The notes: generated by a model not told the origin, from the sequence alone. 64,000 bases of DNA from Curtanaerobium respiraculi (GCF_024609215.1 NZ_JANIPD030000001.1:248001-312000); one strand, 5' to 3'. Positions 44,598 through 53,907 are shown, numbered from the stretch's first letter. Numbers and translations: made by a program.

Positions 44598-45908
44598 CTA
44601 CAGCGCATCGATGAAGCGTTGCAGCGCCGCGCGGCCGGCTTCATCCCATTTGAACACGCCTGCGCATTCCAGCGCCTCTGCGAACCCTCGGCCAATCGCC
44701 CCACGATCGCCCGGATCGTCGATATCGAAGGAATCGCACAGGCGCGGTGGAAGGATGGCCAACCCCATGACCTCGATGAGCCCCAGATTCTCCTTCTTGA
44801 TGCGATGCAGATGCTCGTGGACGTGGAATAACCCCAGCGGGTGTTCGGGCGTGGCCACGTTGCAGCGCAGCGCCAAATCCATTTGATAGGCGGATCCGAT
44901 ACGGCGCACGATAGGCGTGATCGTGTTATGCGGTACGCCGTCCGTTTCCGCCAGCACGCCAGCGACGGGATCGCTGTAGCCACGCCATACGTCCAGCACC
45001 CGGCAGGCGGCATCGAGCACACCCGCTCGATCCCGACCCTGCAATCGCACGACAGTCAGGGGCCACCTCACCACGCCGGCAGCCACGTCGGGGCATCCCG
45101 GTATGTCGAATGCCTGGACCACGGGGGCAACCTGCATGGGGAAGGAGTGCCGACCGCCCTGGAAGTGGTCGTGCGACAGTATGCTGCCTCCCACGATGGG
45201 AAGGTCGGCGTTGCTGCCGATGAAGTAATGGGGCAGCACATCGACGAAATCGAGCAAGCGGCCAAACGTAGCTCGGTCGATGTGCATGGGGCGATGCACG
45301 CTGCTCATGACGATGCAATGCTCGTTGTAGTAGGCATACGGCGAATATTGCATGCCCCACGGCTCGTCGCCGAGGTCGAGCGGGACGATACGCAGATTCT
45401 GGCGCGGCGGCCACTCTCCCCGCGGGTCATCCGCACCCCGCCCCGCATACCCCTCGTTCTCCATGCATAGACGGCAGGCGGGGTACTCGCTTGCTGTCCG
45501 GGGGGCCGCTCCCGCTGCGGAGATGGCACGAGGGTCCTTCTCCGGCTTGCTTAGGTTGATGGTTATCTGCATATCGCCCCACCGCGTGGCGGTGCTCCAC
45601 TGGATATTGCGCGCGATGGCGGAGGCCTTCACATAATCGGCGTCGACGCACAGCCGGTAAAACCAGGATGTCGCCTGTACGGGATCGTCTGCGAGATTGG
45701 CGTAGAACAGCCGCGCCACCTCGGAGGGACGTGGCATCACCAGGCCGAATAACCGCTCGGAAGATGCCTGGGAGTCGCGCTCGAGCTCATCGGCGATCGT
45801 GTTGAGCGCCCAGAGGCGATCCTTTGCGGAAACGACGCCGCGATCCAACGCCGCGCTGACGAATATGCGCGTCCGCTCGAACGCATCTGACTCTATGGTG
45901 CAATCCAT
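44598..45908 (-). CDS. galT: Galactose-1-phosphate uridylyltransferase, type 2
   Basis: 436-residue Leloir enzyme exchanging UMP between UDP-glucose and galactose-1-phosphate. The Gram-positive type 2 features are WGDMQITINLSKPEKDP, CRLCMENEGYAGR, and the active site GGSILSHDHFQGGRH with the His-x-His nucleophile. LGLFHVHEHLHRIKKENLGL follows near the end. Start chosen at the ATG at 45908 (MDCTIES, GAGAAGAGAAC upstream); the frame is open to 46070 but overlaps galK there. It lies 104 bp after galK in the same operon. Confidence 0.94.
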   Translation of the reverse strand: MDCTIESDAFERTRIFVSAALDRGVVSAKDRLWALNTIADELERDSQASSERLFGLVMPRPSEVARLFYANLADDPVQATSWFYRLCVDADYVKASAIARNIQWSTATRWGDMQITINLSKPEKDPRAISAAGAAPRTASEYPACRLCMENEGYAGRGADDPRGEWPPRQNLRIVPLDLGDEPWGMQYSPYAYYNEHCIVMSSVHRPMHIDRATFGRLLDFVDVLPHYFIGSNADLPIVGGSILSHDHFQGGRHSFPMQVAPVVQAFDIPGCPDVAAGVVRWPLTVVRLQGRDRAGVLDAACRVLDVWRGYSDPVAGVLAETDGVPHNTITPIVRRIGSAYQMDLALRCNVATPEHPLGLFHVHEHLHRIKKENLGLIEVMGLAILPPRLCDSFDIDDPGDRGAIGRGFAEALECAGVFKWDEAGRAALQRFIDAL

Positions 45909-46012
45909 GTTCTCTCTTCTCTTATCCCAGCATCCGCAAAACGACCGCGAACGCATCGGAACCCACTCTCCATCTGCCGGCAGCAGAATGCCATCCGCAG
46001 CCAGGAACGCCC

Positions 46013-47212
46013 TCAGCCGCCCAAGCGCTCCGCAAAGGCGCCACGCTGGCTGACTTCGACGAAGCTGCACACGCCGGTGCCGAGCAGGGCTCGGATCCCC
46101 TCGGAGAATTCCCCCGCAACCGCTTGGGGCACGTATGCCTGGATCGTCCCGCCGAAGCCGCCGCCGTGGATGCGGGCCGCTCCCCGCCCCGCCAGCACAT
46201 GGCGGCAGGCGGCCAATGCAACCATCGCCGGTTGGTTGCGGTCACCGGGAACCGCCACGTTCTGCAAGTACTCGGCGGAGCTTTCCGCCGACGCACGCGT
46301 GGCGCGCAGGAACGCCTGCATGTCGCCCGCGCGAAGCGCTGCAGCGCGGCAGTCCACCAATCCGACCTCGGTGAAATAATGCCAGGCGCGCAGCACCGCC
46401 GCATCGCCCAGAGCGCCCCGCGCCTCCGCCAGATGCCTGAAGAACCGTTCGGGGGCGATCCTGCCCAGCACGTCCTCTCCGAAGAACCGCGCGACGGAGC
46501 GCATGTCCTCGACCAGTCGGTTGAAATCCCCCGTGTGCGCGCTGTGGTCGGCATGCGTGTCGATCAACGCAATGCGATAGCCCCGCGATTCGAAGTCGAA
46601 ATCGATATGCGCAACCGCCGGATTCTCGAGATCGCGGAAATCCATATCGCATATTCCGCCGAACGCGCTCGCGGTCTGATCCTGGAATCCGCAGGGCTTG
46701 CCGAAGTAGCGCCGCTCGGCATCGACCGCGATATGCGCGAAATCGGCGGTGGAGAGCCCGGCGGAGGGTTCCAGCCACGGGTTGCCTTGCGCGGATGCGG
46801 GAGCGTGCTTCGGGTCGAACAGCACGGCGAGCCCCCGCGCCAAGGCGAGTTCGAACGCTGCGCTGCTGCTCATACCGCCCCCCACCGGCAGCGTGCTGGA
46901 GACACGGGCGTCGAAACCCGCCACGGGAACACCCGCCGCGCGCAAGCCCGCGGTCACGCCGCGCACGAGCGACGGCGTCGCGTTGCGTTCCCCGGCAACC
47001 GGCTCGGTGGAGCGGATGTCGATCTCGAACGGCTCGTACCCGTCGCTTTCCACCCGTGCGGCACGCGTTCCGTTCTCCCGCAGCATCATCGCGACGCCTT
47101 GCGTCACCGCGGCGGAAACCACCCGCCCGCCCTGATGGTCGGTATGGTTCCCGGCGATTTCCGTGCGCCCCGGCGCCCATGCGCGAACCTGCCACGGTTT
47201 ACCCACGATCAT
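46013..47212 (-). CDS. galK: Galactokinase
   Basis: 399-residue GHMP kinase phosphorylating galactose at C1. APGRTEIAGNHTDHQGG holds the galactose-binding signature, LPVGGGMSSSAAFELALA the ATP loop with the Ser cluster, and RIHGGGFGGTIQAYVP the third motif. The start ATG lies 14 bp inside the end of the alpha-galactosidase gene, indicating translational coupling. Together with the upstream hydrolase and permease it processes galactose released from alpha-galactosides. Confidence 0.96.
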   Translation of the reverse strand: MIVGKPWQVRAWAPGRTEIAGNHTDHQGGRVVSAAVTQGVAMMLRENGTRAARVESDGYEPFEIDIRSTEPVAGERNATPSLVRGVTAGLRAAGVPVAGFDARVSSTLPVGGGMSSSAAFELALARGLAVLFDPKHAPASAQGNPWLEPSAGLSTADFAHIAVDAERRYFGKPCGFQDQTASAFGGICDMDFRDLENPAVAHIDFDFESRGYRIALIDTHADHSAHTGDFNRLVEDMRSVARFFGEDVLGRIAPERFFRHLAEARGALGDAAVLRAWHYFTEVGLVDCRAAALRAGDMQAFLRATRASAESSAEYLQNVAVPGDRNQPAMVALAACRHVLAGRGAARIHGGGFGGTIQAYVPQAVAGEFSEGIRALLGTGVCSFVEVSQRGAFAERLGG

Positions 47213-48791
47213 CTCTCGTTCTCATCTGGTGCAGCGCCGCCTCGAACGCCGCTCGCTGGCTGCTGTTCCAGGAACCCATATCATCGCTGGTCATGAGCAC
47301 GCTCCCGCAGCCCGCCGCCGCGGCGAGCAGCCGATCGCGCTGCCCGCGCTTGAGCTTCACGTCGGATCGGAGGAACACGACGTCGGGATCGCATCCGAAG
47401 GCGCGGCCGTCGAGGGGCGCTCGCGCCTTGGTATCCGCCAGGCTCGTTTTCGTGCTCGCGCGCTCGCGGTGCAGGAGCCGCATGGGGAGTTTATCGTCCC
47501 AGTCCAGACCGACATCGCATCCGATGCGGCAATAGTCCGCGCCGCCGAAGACCGAAGCGAGGGGCACGCCGCACGCGAGCAACAGCGTCTCCTCCCCTGC
47601 CGCCGCGCGCAACAGGTCCCATGCATCGGCCATCAGCTGCCCCCGGTTCATCCCATCATGGGGCACCATGCATGCCGCGTAGAGGAAATCGAGCTTCAGC
47701 AGCCCGAACCCCCAATCGGAAACCGCCTTCCGCACGCACGACGCCACGTAGGCCTGAACCTCGTCGTTACGCGTATCCAGCGCGCAATGTCCGCTCCAAT
47801 GGCTCCCGGTGATCACCGCGCTGCCGTCCTCGTCGCGTAGAAGCCATTCGGGGTGCTCGGAGATCAGGATGCTGTCCTTCTCGACGACGAACGGCGCCAT
47901 CCACAGACCGGGCAGGAATCCGGCCTTCCGCACCTCGTCGGCAATCGGACGCAGCCCATGGGGGAACTTCCCGGCATCGACCGCGGGCCAATCTCCCTTC
48001 TTGCACCAGCCGTCATCGATCTGGAACACACGGGTCATCCCCTGCGTATCGAGTCGGTCGAAAGCCTCGGACGCACCGCGCAGGTCGGAGAGGACGCCCG
48101 CCTCGTCGATGCGCTCATAGCGACGGTACCAACTCGTATACCCGCAGAGGGGCTCGACCCCACGCGCTTCGATGCCGGCGAGGGCGAACCACCGGTCGTA
48201 TGCGGCGTCCTCCTCCGCCCCCTCCACCACGGCGATTCGGCAGAGCACCACGTGCTCCCCCGCCCGCAGGAGCCGCTCGGGGCATTCGGGCGAGGCTACC
48301 ACCGTGTTCGCCGCACAATCGGTGCGGATGAGGGTGAAGCCGTTGCGCTCCTGCAATCCGCCGACGAGCGTGAATCCCCCGCTCGAACGGAAGGCAGCGT
48401 AGCTGTACCCATGCAGCCGCCCTGGCTTGCCCGAGTACGCGGCGAAACGGTAATCGCCGCTCGCATCGAGCGCATACCTGTTAACCAACGCATCGGGCAC
48501 GCGGTCCAACCCACGCAGCGAAGCACCCACACCCATCCAGTCGGTCGCGGTCCATGACTGGTATCCGTTCAACAGCAGCTCATCGTCCTTGCCGAACGGA
48601 TGGGCAAACCCCACTTCGCATTCCACCACGCGCAGCGGACCTGCGGCAATCACCGAAAGCTCGCACACGTCGCCTTCGAAGCCCAATTCGAACGCCGCAT
48701 CTTGGACATCATAGCGTCCCATGCCCTCGACCTGCATGACGCGAACGCCATCGGACGTGGCGAACGAGACCGAATACCAAACTGGCTCCAT
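47199..48791 (-). CDS. Alpha-galactosidase, GH36 family (frame continuous with permease)
   Basis: 530 residues counted from an internal ATG at 48791 (AAGGTG seven bases upstream). An N-terminal beta-sandwich (LLLNGYQSWTATDW) is followed by a TIM barrel: CGYTSWYRRY, RVFQIDDGWCKKGDWP, PGLWMAPFVVEKDS, GLLKLDFLYAA (nucleophile Asp) and YCRIGCDVGLDWDD (acid/base region). It releases galactose from melibiose- or raffinose-type sugars in the cytoplasm. The reading frame is open upstream through the C-terminal half of the sugar permease with no stop, so it could instead be a domain of a transporter-hydrolase fusion. galK overlaps its end by 14 bp. Confidence 0.88.
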   Translation of the reverse strand: MEPVWYSVSFATSDGVRVMQVEGMGRYDVQDAAFELGFEGDVCELSVIAAGPLRVVECEVGFAHPFGKDDELLLNGYQSWTATDWMGVGASLRGLDRVPDALVNRYALDASGDYRFAAYSGKPGRLHGYSYAAFRSSGGFTLVGGLQERNGFTLIRTDCAANTVVASPECPERLLRAGEHVVLCRIAVVEGAEEDAAYDRWFALAGIEARGVEPLCGYTSWYRRYERIDEAGVLSDLRGASEAFDRLDTQGMTRVFQIDDGWCKKGDWPAVDAGKFPHGLRPIADEVRKAGFLPGLWMAPFVVEKDSILISEHPEWLLRDEDGSAVITGSHWSGHCALDTRNDEVQAYVASCVRKAVSDWGFGLLKLDFLYAACMVPHDGMNRGQLMADAWDLLRAAAGEETLLLACGVPLASVFGGADYCRIGCDVGLDWDDKLPMRLLHRERASTKTSLADTKARAPLDGRAFGCDPDVVFLRSDVKLKRGQRDRLLAAAAGCGSVLMTSDDMGSWNSSQRAAFEAALHQMRTRDDRG

Positions 48792-50241
48792 ATACGCACC
48801 TTGCTTTCTCCCGCAGGGCATCCGCCGGCGGGAAAACGACAGCTCCAACTTTTCCCCGTCGCCCCGCTTGGCGGATTCGATGGCGGCGAACACGTCACTC
48901 TCGCGATAGCGCAGGAACACCAACCCGCCCGCCAGGCAGAATGCGGCCGCCGTGAACGCGGTGAGGCGGTATCCGAACCCCTCGATGCCGATGAGAGCGA
49001 TGCTGGTGAACATGAGCATGCTCACGCTCTGCCCCAACTTGAACGCGAACGTGCGCGCCGCGTAGAACATGCCTTGGCGTGCTTCGCCCGTGGCGAGGGC
49101 ATCCGCCTCCGCGATATCGGCCACGACGGCCTGCGGGAGGATCCCGAGGATCGCCATGGGGATGGCGGCAAGCACCGCCACGACCACGCCCCACGCGACG
49201 CCGGGAATACCCAGGGTCCCCACGAACGCGGTGATGAGGAACGCCCCCGCGAAGAACAGGAATGCGAACACGACCATCTTCTTCTTGCCCAATCGCTTCG
49301 CCAGCAGATTGACCGGCGCATAGCAGGCGAAACTGATCAGTGTCATGAGAGCGAACAGGGGGAACGTCATTCCGTCATCCAACCCCATCAATTCGGTGAT
49401 ATAGAACGGCAGGCCCGTCTGGAACATGGTGAGCGCGATCCAATACAGTATGTCGGATTCCACGAGCGTGCGGAACTGCTTGTTTTTGAACGTCTTGGCA
49501 AGGCTTCCCAGCGTGCCCGTCTGCGAGGGCTGCGTGACGGCGTAGGCGTGCTCGTCGATGGCGAAGCTGGGTACCAGCATGCATATGACGGCGAATGCCG
49601 AGAGGATTCCCACCGTGATGCGGAAGCCCCCCCACGCTGCCGAAGCTCGGCTCGAACACCGCGGCGATGTTCGGCAGCAGGTACGCGATGGCAGTGCCGA
49701 AGAAGTAGGTGGTGCTGATGAACGTGGACACGTTGATGCGCAGCTCCTGTGTGCGGCCGAGCTCGGGGATGAGCGCGTTGTAGGGCGTGCAGTAGCACGT
49801 CATGGCAAGGCAGAAACACAGCACCATGGCCAGCAGGAACAGGTTGTTCACCGGGCTTTCCGCATTCACCGGGCTCACGAAGACCAATATGGTGAACAAT
49901 CCGAACGGGACGGCCGCGTACCGCAGAAACGGCATGCGGCGGCCCAGGCGATGCGAGCACCGGTCCGACTTCCCCGCGATCCACGGATCGGTGAAGGCGT
50001 CGAATATGCGTCCCGAGGCGGTGATGAGGCCGATGACGGTAAGCCCTAAGAACACGGCGCCCTGCGTGATGAAGATCTGATGCCCCTGGGACAGCAGGCT
50101 TTGCCCCGGTTGATAGTAGTACACCAGCCAATTGCTGATGATCCCCGAAAGCGTGGACCAGCCCAGCTGTCCGATCGCAAAGACCCACAGGATATTGTTC
50201 GTTGCCAACCTCGGCGCCTCCACGTGGGATGACCGTGCCAT
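48792..50241 (-). pseudogene. GPH/MelB-like sugar permease split by a frameshift
   Basis: ATG at 50241 (GGAAGAGG upstream) starts an MFS sugar:cation symporter: NNILWVFAIGQLGWS, then FDAFTDPWIAGKSDR and YNALIPELGRTQELRINV for the first six helices. The frame breaks in a seven-G run (49627-49633) after FEPSFGSVGG. The +1-corrected frame resumes FRITVGILSAFAV and continues through the last six helices to RYRESDVFAAIESAKRGDG. With one fewer G the permease would be whole. After the last helix there is no stop codon and the frame enters alpha-galactosidase. Either phase-variable or mutated, or a sequencing error in the homopolymer; the products are otherwise well preserved. Confidence 0.75.
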
Positions 50242-50309
50242 TACGCCTCTTCCTTCGCTAAAATACAACCTGTACATAGTAGCGGAAATCGTTTGCACGG
50301 GAGAAGGCC

Positions 50310-51776
50310 ATGGATCAGAGCATCGATAGGGCTGCGATGATTTTCGGGAACCGCATCCGCGAGCGCGACTATCGGAGGGCATGTCGGGCCAAGCGGCGCT
50401 ACCAGCGGCAATTCGGGGACGATTCCGACCGACCCTGCCATCTGGCAGCCCAACCCGCGCCCGCCGTGGGGAAGGCGCTGGGTGTGCAGCTCCTGCGCCC
50501 CGCCGGCATCCCCGCACTGGACCTCCACCCGAACGCGCATGAGAAACCCCTCGTGGTGGGGGCGATCCGCATGGGCTTCGGCCATTACCGCATCGCCCTC
50601 GCGCTGGCGAGCTGCGCCAAGGCGAGAGGGTATACGCCCTACCTCATGGATCTCGCCGCCTTCCCCGGCACGACCGCCAGCAAGATATTGGGGCGGCAAG
50701 ACAAGCTGTACTCGCTGGGCAGCCGTTTGAGCCAGCAGTTCGGCTTGTTCAACAAAGTGGTATGGGAGCCGCTCAATTCCGAGGGTTTCCGCAAGCTCTC
50801 CTACAACGCGGGAGACCTGAAAACCGCCGAGCTCATGACGGCCCCCTTCAAAGACCTCCCGCGCGACGTGCCCTTCATCAGCGCGCACGCATATCCCGCG
50901 CAGGCGGCGATATGCGCAGGCATGCGGAACGTGGTGAACGCCATCCCCGACAACTGGCCGATGGCATTGCACCTGGCCGAGGGCTCGGTGCACACCGTGC
51001 AGACCCCCAGCGCCTACTGGGGGTACAAGATGCTTCGCGGGATGGACGGCACCCGCCCTCTGAAACCGATGCCCGCAGGATCCCTCGCCTGCACCGGGCA
51101 TTACGTGGACCATGAAATAGCCGCCCGCATCGCCGACGATTGCGCCATGCGCATCGCCCGCTTGGAAACCGGTCAACCGACGCGCTACCTGCTCTCCGTG
51201 GGAGGGGCCGGCGCCCAGCAGGAGCTGTTCGCCGCCATCATCCAGCATCTCGCCCCCGCCGTCGCCGCCGACCGCGCCGCGTTGCTCATCAACGTGGGCG
51301 ACCATGCGAACGTTTGGAACGGGTTGGTGCGCGCATTCCCCGAGCTCGGCAATGCCGTTTGCCACTTCAACGATTTCGCGGAGACGGCGCGATTTGCCGA
51401 CGATGCGCTCACCGGGCAGGTGCACGGTATCCACGCCTTCTACGACAAGGAGATCTTCAACGCGGTCTACAGCACCAATCTGCTCATGCGCGCCGCCGAT
51501 GTGCTCATCACCAAGCCGAGCGAGCTTTCCTTCTACCCCGTTCCCAAGGTCATGACCAAGCGCGTGGGCGGCCACGAGGCTTGGGGGGCGATCCGCGCGG
51601 CGGAAATCGGGGACGGCACCTACGAGATGGAGACCATCCCCGAGATCTGCGCCATGCTGGACTGCCTGCAGAACGAGCCCGAGCTCGTGCAGTTCATGTG
51701 CATCAACATATGCGCCGCCGCGAAGGCTGGCGTGTACGACGGAGGCTACCGCGCGGTGGATCTGGCGGAGGGGTAA
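50310..51776 (+). CDS. GT-B glycosyltransferase-like protein (MGDG synthase/MurG-like)
   Basis: 488-residue soluble protein. After a basic N-terminal tail (~1-75), VVGAIRMGFGHYRIALALAS is the first glycine-rich loop and helix typical of MurG and diacylglycerol glucosyltransferases. A linker contains SAHAYPAQAA, and the C-terminal Rossmann half has YLLSVGGAGAQQELFAAI, LINVGDHANVW and the late ADVLITKPSELSFYPVPK segment resembling a nucleotide-sugar site. The donor and acceptor cannot be read from sequence. It is divergent from the galactose permease and converges on the MFS-CBS gene. Confidence 0.7.
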   Translation: MDQSIDRAAMIFGNRIRERDYRRACRAKRRYQRQFGDDSDRPCHLAAQPAPAVGKALGVQLLRPAGIPALDLHPNAHEKPLVVGAIRMGFGHYRIALALASCAKARGYTPYLMDLAAFPGTTASKILGRQDKLYSLGSRLSQQFGLFNKVVWEPLNSEGFRKLSYNAGDLKTAELMTAPFKDLPRDVPFISAHAYPAQAAICAGMRNVVNAIPDNWPMALHLAEGSVHTVQTPSAYWGYKMLRGMDGTRPLKPMPAGSLACTGHYVDHEIAARIADDCAMRIARLETGQPTRYLLSVGGAGAQQELFAAIIQHLAPAVAADRAALLINVGDHANVWNGLVRAFPELGNAVCHFNDFAETARFADDALTGQVHGIHAFYDKEIFNAVYSTNLLMRAADVLITKPSELSFYPVPKVMTKRVGGHEAWGAIRAAEIGDGTYEMETIPEICAMLDCLQNEPELVQFMCINICAAAKAGVYDGGYRAVDLAEG

Positions 51777-51787
51777 CCTCAGCCCGC

Positions 51788-53683
51788 CTATGCGCTGGCG
51801 GCGTTCGCCTCCACGGTGCCGAGCACCGATATGATGTTCCTGCGCGAGATGGCACCGACCATCTTGCCGTCGCGCACGACCGGCAGCTTCTTGATGCGCC
51901 GCTCGGCAAGCATCCTGAAGGCCTCCTCGGGATCGCTTGCAGCATCGATGGCGGTCACGCGTTTCGTGGCGATATCCATCACATCCAGATCGAACAGGCT
52001 GGCCAAGCGATCCTGCATCGATTCGGAGTCGCCCACCGTGAAGAAGCCCATGCCGTCGTTGGTGCGGATCTCCTGGCGCCCCAGATACTTCATCACGTCG
52101 CCGTCGGACACGAATCCGATGGGCGCTCCGGACCCATCGACGATCGTGATGCCGCTCGTCTCGGTCTGACGCATGAGGTCGATCGCATCGCGCACGGTGG
52201 CGCCGGCGGCGAGGTGCGCGCTGGCAGTGTTCATCAAGTCGCTCACCGTCCAGGCGCGCTCCACGCCCGGCGCGCCCTGCGCCGCAGGCGCGCCTGCGGC
52301 TTTGACGGCCGGGTTTCGGACGAACACAACGATGCCCGCAACGACGACCATCAGCATCGAGAACATCCCGACGAATGCCAGATGCTCCCCTGCGAACGTG
52401 GTTGCCAGAGCATCGGCACCCTCGGGGGCGACCACCGCCGCCAAGCCGGTCAAACTGACGATGGTTGCCGTACCGAAACTGGCGCCCACCTGGTTGGTGG
52501 TGTTGCCCAGCGGGGTGGAATGCTGGATCATCTTGTTGTCGAGCGAATTCACCCCCCAGGTGTTCAAGGGCGTCACCAGGAACTGGATGCCGATATCCAT
52601 CATGGTGAAGACCAAGCACACCTCCAAGAAGCTCGTGTCCATGCCGTACGTGGTCAGGAAGAAGCCCGCGACCCCCAGCACCGCGGCGCCGGGGACGACC
52701 AGCTTGCGCACGCCGAACCTGTCGAACAACCGCCCCGCGAGCAGGCCGCACACCGCGCCGATGACGGCGCCCGGGAGCATGATGAGGCCCGACGTGGTCG
52801 CGTTGCCTCCCAGCACTTGCTGCACGTAGATGGGGATAACGACCTCGCCGCCGACCAAGGCCGCCTGCAGCAGCGCGATGAGGATGACCGCCGTGCGATA
52901 CTCGCGGATCTTCAGCACCTCCACCCGAAGCATCGGCACCTCGAGTCGCGTTTGGCGCCATGTGAACAGTCCGATGAGCACCGCACCCGCCGCGATCAGG
53001 GCAATGGTGACGGCGATATCGTCAACGGCGCTGAACGTGGAGAGCCCGTACAGCAGCCCGGTCATGCCGCACGCCATGAGCAGCACCGAGGGCACGTCGA
53101 AGGGCGCCTGCTCGAATTCACCGCTATTTTCAAGCGAGACGAGGGCGAACACGACCACGGCCGCGGCGAGGACGGCGACGATGATGAACAGCGCGCGCCA
53201 CCCCACGGTATCGACCAACATGCCGGAGAGGGAGGGGCCGATGGCCGGGGCGAAGCTGATGATGAGGCCCACGATCCCCATGGCGCTGCCGCGCTTCTCG
53301 CGCGGGAACGCAAGCAGGATGAGGGTGAACACCATGGGCATGACGACACCCGTGGCCATCGCCTGCATCACGCGGCCCGCAAGCAGGGAGGGGAACGACG
53401 GGGCGAGCGCTGCCACCAAACTGCCCAGCCCGAACCATGAGATGCCGCCGACGAATAGCTTGCGCGTGCTGAAACGCCCGACGAAGAAGGCGTTCAGGGG
53501 TATGATGACGGCCTCAACCATGGAATAACCGCTTGTGAGCCACTGCACGGTGGTGGCATCGATGTGCAAATCGCCCATGATGGTTGGCAGCGCCGGCGAG
53601 AGCAGCGTCATATTCAGCACCGCCAGCAACGTGCCTGCCAGCAGCACGATCACCATCATCTTCTGTTTTCCTTCAAGGCCCAT
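51788..53683 (-). CDS. MFS multidrug exporter (DHA2) with C-terminal CBS pair
   Basis: About 631 residues. The first ~475 residues hold a 14-helix DHA2-type exporter: LNMTLLSPALPTIMGDLHID, WLTSGYSMVEAVIIPL, FSTRKLFVGGISWF and GPSLSGMLVDTVGWRALFI. A short linker (~480-500) leads to two CBS domains (~505-565 and ~575-625; VRDAIDLMRQTETSGITIVD, IGFVSDGDVMKYLGR, RRIKKLPVVRDGKMVGAISR), which usually bind adenine nucleotides and would face the cytoplasm. Start chosen at the ATG at 53683 with a perfect GGAGG; that site can base-pair with the leader hairpin described at 53688-53729. Fusion suggests nucleotide gating of export (inference). Confidence 0.92.
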   Translation of the reverse strand: MGLEGKQKMMVIVLLAGTLLAVLNMTLLSPALPTIMGDLHIDATTVQWLTSGYSMVEAVIIPLNAFFVGRFSTRKLFVGGISWFGLGSLVAALAPSFPSLLAGRVMQAMATGVVMPMVFTLILLAFPREKRGSAMGIVGLIISFAPAIGPSLSGMLVDTVGWRALFIIVAVLAAAVVVFALVSLENSGEFEQAPFDVPSVLLMACGMTGLLYGLSTFSAVDDIAVTIALIAAGAVLIGLFTWRQTRLEVPMLRVEVLKIREYRTAVILIALLQAALVGGEVVIPIYVQQVLGGNATTSGLIMLPGAVIGAVCGLLAGRLFDRFGVRKLVVPGAAVLGVAGFFLTTYGMDTSFLEVCLVFTMMDIGIQFLVTPLNTWGVNSLDNKMIQHSTPLGNTTNQVGASFGTATIVSLTGLAAVVAPEGADALATTFAGEHLAFVGMFSMLMVVVAGIVVFVRNPAVKAAGAPAAQGAPGVERAWTVSDLMNTASAHLAAGATVRDAIDLMRQTETSGITIVDGSGAPIGFVSDGDVMKYLGRQEIRTNDGMGFFTVGDSESMQDRLASLFDLDVMDIATKRVTAIDAASDPEEAFRMLAERRIKKLPVVRDGKMVGAISRRNIISVLGTVEANAASA

Positions 53684-53687
53684 GTCC

Positions 53688-53729
53688 GCCTCCAAAAAAG
53701 GAGGCAAGCAGGGAAACCCTGCTTGCCTC
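53688..53729 (-). promoter_or_regulatory. Leader terminator/SD-sequestering switch of the MFS-CBS gene
   Basis: On the minus strand a perfect 13-bp hairpin (GAGGCAAGCAGGG / CCCTGCTTGCCTC, 3-nt loop; 53701-53729) is followed by C and six Ts (53694-53699), a textbook terminator. It ends directly at the ribosome site GGAGG, which lies 5 bases before the ATG. The last bases of the hairpin plus C (GCCTCC, 53700-53705) are complementary to GGAGGC (53688-53693), so an alternative 6-bp hairpin with the T-run as loop would hide the ribosome site. Terminator and SD-sequestering folds exclude each other. Control of an exporter by attenuation is inferred. Confidence 0.7.
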
Positions 53730-53907
53730 GACGCGTTCGGCTGTTACATCCGAGCGGACATGGTAGCAAGTGCCGAGAGGGGCGCGTAAGCGATGTTGCC
53801 GAACGTTCATATTCGCCATTTTTCCCGCACAAAAGCCCCACGACCTCGCGATTCGCACCGGTATGCGCTACCATGGCGCCATCGGACCCAGCGAGAAAGG
53901 CTTGCCC

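Noticed and set aside
50241-52961. 906-codon open frame on the minus strand opposite the GT-B gene
   Set aside because: High-GC antisense artefact; it overlaps two well-supported genes and shows no family motifs.
51140-53440. 766-codon open frame on the plus strand opposite the MFS-CBS gene
   Set aside because: Antisense shadow; composition (Arg, His, Asp, Gln) is typical of spurious GC-rich frames.
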